From: Bacteroidales bacterium UBA3742
Lineage (GTDB): Bacteria > Bacteroidota > Bacteroidia > Bacteroidales > Paludibacteraceae
Length of the DNA stretch: 8,445 nucleotides
Assembly (NCBI GenBank): GCA_002371785.1
Contig: DFGU01000071.1
Coordinates: forward strand, 1 to 8,445
Reading direction: 5' to 3'
Shown: piece by piece, positions 6,090 to 8,445 of the stretch
Numbering within the stretch: the first letter of the stretch is position 1
Layout of the letters: every line of letters begins with the position of its first letter
The notes under the pieces: model-generated
What the model saw: the letters and a program-made list of their open reading frames with translations, nothing else
Database searches by the model: none
Told to the model about the DNA's origin: nothing
Program-made: the position numbers and the translations under genes

Positions 6090-8445
6090 TTAATCATTTC
6101 TAAAAGCTCTTCCATCGCAGCCTGCAGGCCGTTGACGTCGCGTCCGCCGGCTGTTGCCATCCACGGCTGACCACCGCCACCGCCTTGGATATGCTTGGCT
6201 GCCGACTTGATCATCGCACCGGCGTTCTTGCCTGCATCCACCAGCGGCTGGCTGAGGAAGACGGCGATAGTCGGTTTTCCTTCCCATTGGGTAGCAGCGA
6301 CCACAGCAAACTTGACGTCAGTGAACTTGCCACGCAGCAAAGGCATAACGCCACGAATCATATCGGGGTTAAGTTCACCCTGCAAGCGAACGAGTTTAAT
6401 ATCACCGAAGTCTTCCGCTGATGCGATGATACGATCACGGAACATCTCAATTTTTTCCGCCATGTACCGATCAATACGTTTTTTCAAATCGGTATTTTCC
6501 TCTATCTGCTTCAGGATTGCGCCCTCCAAATCAGGAGCATTATGGAATATATCCCGTAGATGGTTGAGAATATCCTGCATACCATAGTATAACTGGTCTG
6601 CTTTTGCGCTAGTGACAGCCTCAATACGACGAACTCCGGCCGCAATGCTGGTTTCCATGATAATACGTACAGAACCGATACGTCCTGTTGAAGACACGTG
6701 ACATCCACCGCACAATTCTACCGAGGGACCATATTTAATCACGCGTACGTCATCTCCGTATTTCTCGCCAAACAACGCCATAGCCCCCATTGCCTTTGCT
6801 TCTGCTATCGGTGTATGACGGCTTTCTTCCAGGTGAATATCCTGACGGATGAGTTTATTCGCGAGTTTCTCTACTTCGCGGAGTTCCTCCGGCGTCACTT
6901 TCTGGAAATGGCTGAAGTCGAAACGCAGACTCTCAGGTGTGACAAGACTACCCTTCTGCTCCACGTGTTTGCCCAACACTTCGCGTAACGCATAATGGAG
7001 AATGTGCGTAGCCGAGTGATTGCATGCAATAGCCTGCCGGCGCTCTGCGTCCACGATAGCAGTCATTGGTCGTTGGTCGTTGGTCGTTGGAAGTTCGGTC
7101 ATGATGTGCACCGGCAGACCGTTCTCACGCTTGGTGTCAATAATTTTGAATTCCTTTGTACTTTGTCCTTTGTCACTTTGTACTTTAAGGACTCCTGTAT
7201 CTCCGACCTCTCCACCCATCTCGGCGTAGAACGGCGTCTTGCTGAGCACTACTTGGTAGAACGATTTGCCTTTCTGGCTTACCTGGCGGTAGCGCAGGAT
7301 CTCGGTCTCGCATTCCAACTGGTCGTAGCCTACAAACTCGGTCTCGCCCTCACGCAGCACAGTCCAGTCGCCCAGGTCCTGCTTGTTGGCCGAGCGTCCC
7401 ATCTCCTTCTGGTGCTCCAGCGCGCGATTGTACTCCTCTTCGTTGGTGGTGAAGCCGTTCTCGCGCAGGATCAGTTCCGTCAGGTCGAGCGGGAAGCCGT
7501 AGGTGTCCTTGAGCGTGAAGACATCCACGCCCGAGATCTCGGTCTTGCCGGCCTTGCGGGCATCGGCCATCAGTTTATCCAGCAGGGTGATACCCTTGTC
7601 GAGCGTACGCAGGAAGGCCTCTTCCTCCGATTTGATCACCGGGGTGATCTGCTGCTCCTGCTTGACCAGTTCGGGGTATGCCTCGCCCATGTCGGCGATC
7701 AGTTGCGGCACCAGTTGGTACATGAAGGCCGTACGCATACCGAGGAAGGTATAGCCGTAGCGCACCGCGCGGCGCAGGATACGACGGATCACGTAGCCGG
7801 CTTTCTCGTTGGAGGGCAGCTGTCCGTCCGTGATGGCGAAGGCAATAGTACGGATATGATCGGCTATGACGCGCATAGCGACATCGGTCTTCTCATCTTT
7901 CCCGTACTCGCAGCCGCATATGCTGCCGATCTTGGCGAGCATAGGCTGGAAGACGTCGGTATCGTAGTTGGAGGTCTTGCCCTGGATGGTGCGCACCAGT
8001 CGCTCGAAGCCCATACCGGTGTCGATCACCTTCTTTGCCAAGGGTTCCAGGCTGCCGTCTGCCTTGCGGTTGTACTGCATGAAGACGATATTCCATATCT
8101 CGATCACCTGCGGGTGGTCCTTATTGACCAGGTCGCGACCCGGTACGCCGTTACGCTCGGCCTCGGGACGGCTGTCCACGTGGATCTCGGAGCACGGACC
8201 GCAGGGGCCCGTATCGCCCATCTCCCAGAAGTTATCATGCTTGTTGCCGTTCAGGATATGATCCTGGGGCAGATGTTTTGCCCAGATCGCAGCGGCCTCG
8301 TTGTCGCGTTCCAGTCCCTCCTCGGGCGAACCCTCAAAAACGGTAGCATACAGGTTCTTGGGGTCGATCTTCAGTACATCGACGATATACTCCCAGGCGA
8401 AGTCGATGGCTTCCTGCTTAAAGTAGTCGCCAAACGACCAGTTGC
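6086..8445 (-). CDS. alaS: Alanyl-tRNA synthetase, 5' end beyond window
   Basis: Class II synthetase that charges tRNA-Ala with alanine in the cytoplasm and hydrolyses mischarged Ser- and Gly-tRNA-Ala. The reading frame stays open to the right edge; 785 residues are visible and, against about 875 for the family, roughly 90 N-terminal residues are missing. The ATG at 8221 is internal, not the start. The visible protein opens with NWSFGDYF, followed by the catalytic-domain block WEMGDTGPCGPCSEIH near 8227-8180. The editing domain carries zinc ligands HSATH (about 7018-7004) and CGGCH (about 6712-6698); many homologues have CGGTH at the second site. A glycine-rich C-Ala (DHHA1) segment, QGGGGGQP, lies near 6190-6165. 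The gene ends with TGA overlapping the next start (ATGA at 6089-6086). Odd points: two short-period repeats inside the coding sequence and a lower-GC interior, both listed separately. Identity is secure. Confidence 0.98.
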   Translation of the reverse strand, partial: NWSFGDYFKQEAIDFAWEYIVDVLKIDPKNLYATVFEGSPEEGLERDNEAAAIWAKHLPQDHILNGNKHDNFWEMGDTGPCGPCSEIHVDSRPEAERNGVPGRDLVNKDHPQVIEIWNIVFMQYNRKADGSLEPLAKKVIDTGMGFERLVRTIQGKTSNYDTDVFQPMLAKIGSICGCEYGKDEKTDVAMRVIADHIRTIAFAITDGQLPSNEKAGYVIRRILRRAVRYGYTFLGMRTAFMYQLVPQLIADMGEAYPELVKQEQQITPVIKSEEEAFLRTLDKGITLLDKLMADARKAGKTEISGVDVFTLKDTYGFPLDLTELILRENGFTTNEEEYNRALEHQKEMGRSANKQDLGDWTVLREGETEFVGYDQLECETEILRYRQVSQKGKSFYQVVLSKTPFYAEMGGEVGDTGVLKVQSDKGQSTKEFKIIDTKRENGLPVHIMTELPTTNDQRPMTAIVDAERRQAIACNHSATHILHYALREVLGKHVEQKGSLVTPESLRFDFSHFQKVTPEELREVEKLANKLIRQDIHLEESRHTPIAEAKAMGAMALFGEKYGDDVRVIKYGPSVELCGGCHVSSTGRIGSVRIIMETSIAAGVRRIEAVTSAKADQLYYGMQDILNHLRDIFHNAPDLEGAILKQIEENTDLKKRIDRYMAEKIEMFRDRIIASAEDFGDIKLVRLQGELNPDMIRGVMPLLRGKFTDVKFAVVAATQWEGKPTIAVFLSQPLVDAGKNAGAMIKSAAKHIQGGGGGQPWMATAGGRDVNGLQAAMEELLEMIK
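7066..7090. repeat. Perfect heptamer repeat inside alaS
   Basis: TTGGTCG occurs three times perfectly (7066-7086) and is followed by TTGG. On the coding strand it encodes the TTNDQRPM stretch, in the editing domain shortly before the zinc-binding HSATH motif. Three heptamers make 21 bases, which keeps the frame. Confidence 0.88.
7154..7189. repeat. Degenerate heptamer repeat inside alaS
   Basis: Units CTTTGTA, CTTTGTC, CTTTGTCA, CTTTGTA, CTTTAAG follow each other (periods 7, 7, 8, 7, 7), a total of 36 bases or 12 codons. The single 8-base unit makes the length a multiple of three. They encode LKVQSDKGQSTK, a hydrophilic loop just after the EMGGEVGDTG block. This line of sequence is strikingly AT-rich (19 G/C of 60 in 7141-7200). 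Confidence 0.8.

Noticed and set aside
2715..8445. A dedicated tRNA-proofreading operon (alaS with dtd)
   Set aside because: Four genes of unrelated function separate them and nothing else in the window supports a joint system; both are ordinary housekeeping genes.

Overview
All genes in this 8.4 kb window read on the minus strand, so the gene order is from right to left. It looks like a chromosomal segment from a member of the Bacteroidales (Bacteroidota) with moderately high GC. The evidence is a textbook Bacteroidota-type promoter (TTTG, 20 bp, TATCTTTG) before the leftmost gene, the tight same-strand packing, and the general look of the proteins. I cannot name the genus.

From right to left the genes are: alaS, whose 5' end is cut by the window edge (alanyl-tRNA synthetase); a GtrA-family membrane protein; guanine deaminase; a lipoate-protein ligase catalytic-domain protein with a GTG start; a small lipoprotein of unknown role; dtd (D-aminoacyl-tRNA deacylase); a FemAB/GNAT-like aminoacyl- or acyltransferase; and a large polytopic membrane protein resembling GT-C glycosyltransferases. 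alaS/gtrA and dtd/femAB-like overlap by ATGA, and the ligase and lipoprotein genes overlap by 14-20 bases, so translational coupling is likely. The last gene has its own promoter in a 62-base gap. No gap exceeds 71 bases. I saw no tRNA, rRNA, CRISPR array, insertion sequence or convincing intrinsic terminator.

Functionally the block mixes translation quality control (AlaRS editing domain and Dtd, which both remove wrong amino acids from tRNA), cofactor and purine metabolism (lipoylation, guanine to xanthine), and cell-envelope functions (GtrA, FemAB-like protein, GT-C-like protein, lipoprotein). I see no defence, secretion or biosynthetic system, and no evidence of a novel multigene system.

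The most unusual signal is a set of short degenerate tandem repeats with a 7-8 base period but different sequences at each site. Two fill or begin gene gaps exactly at stop codons (1-31, 4283-4331), two lie inside alaS (7066-7090, 7154-7189) and one fainter one lies inside the ligase gene (3998-4027). They resemble in style the heptameric STRR repeats of cyanobacteria. alaS also has a clearly lower-GC interior next to its repeats, which hints at a mosaic gene. A 10-base alternating purine-pyrimidine core is shared by the two other non-coding gaps.
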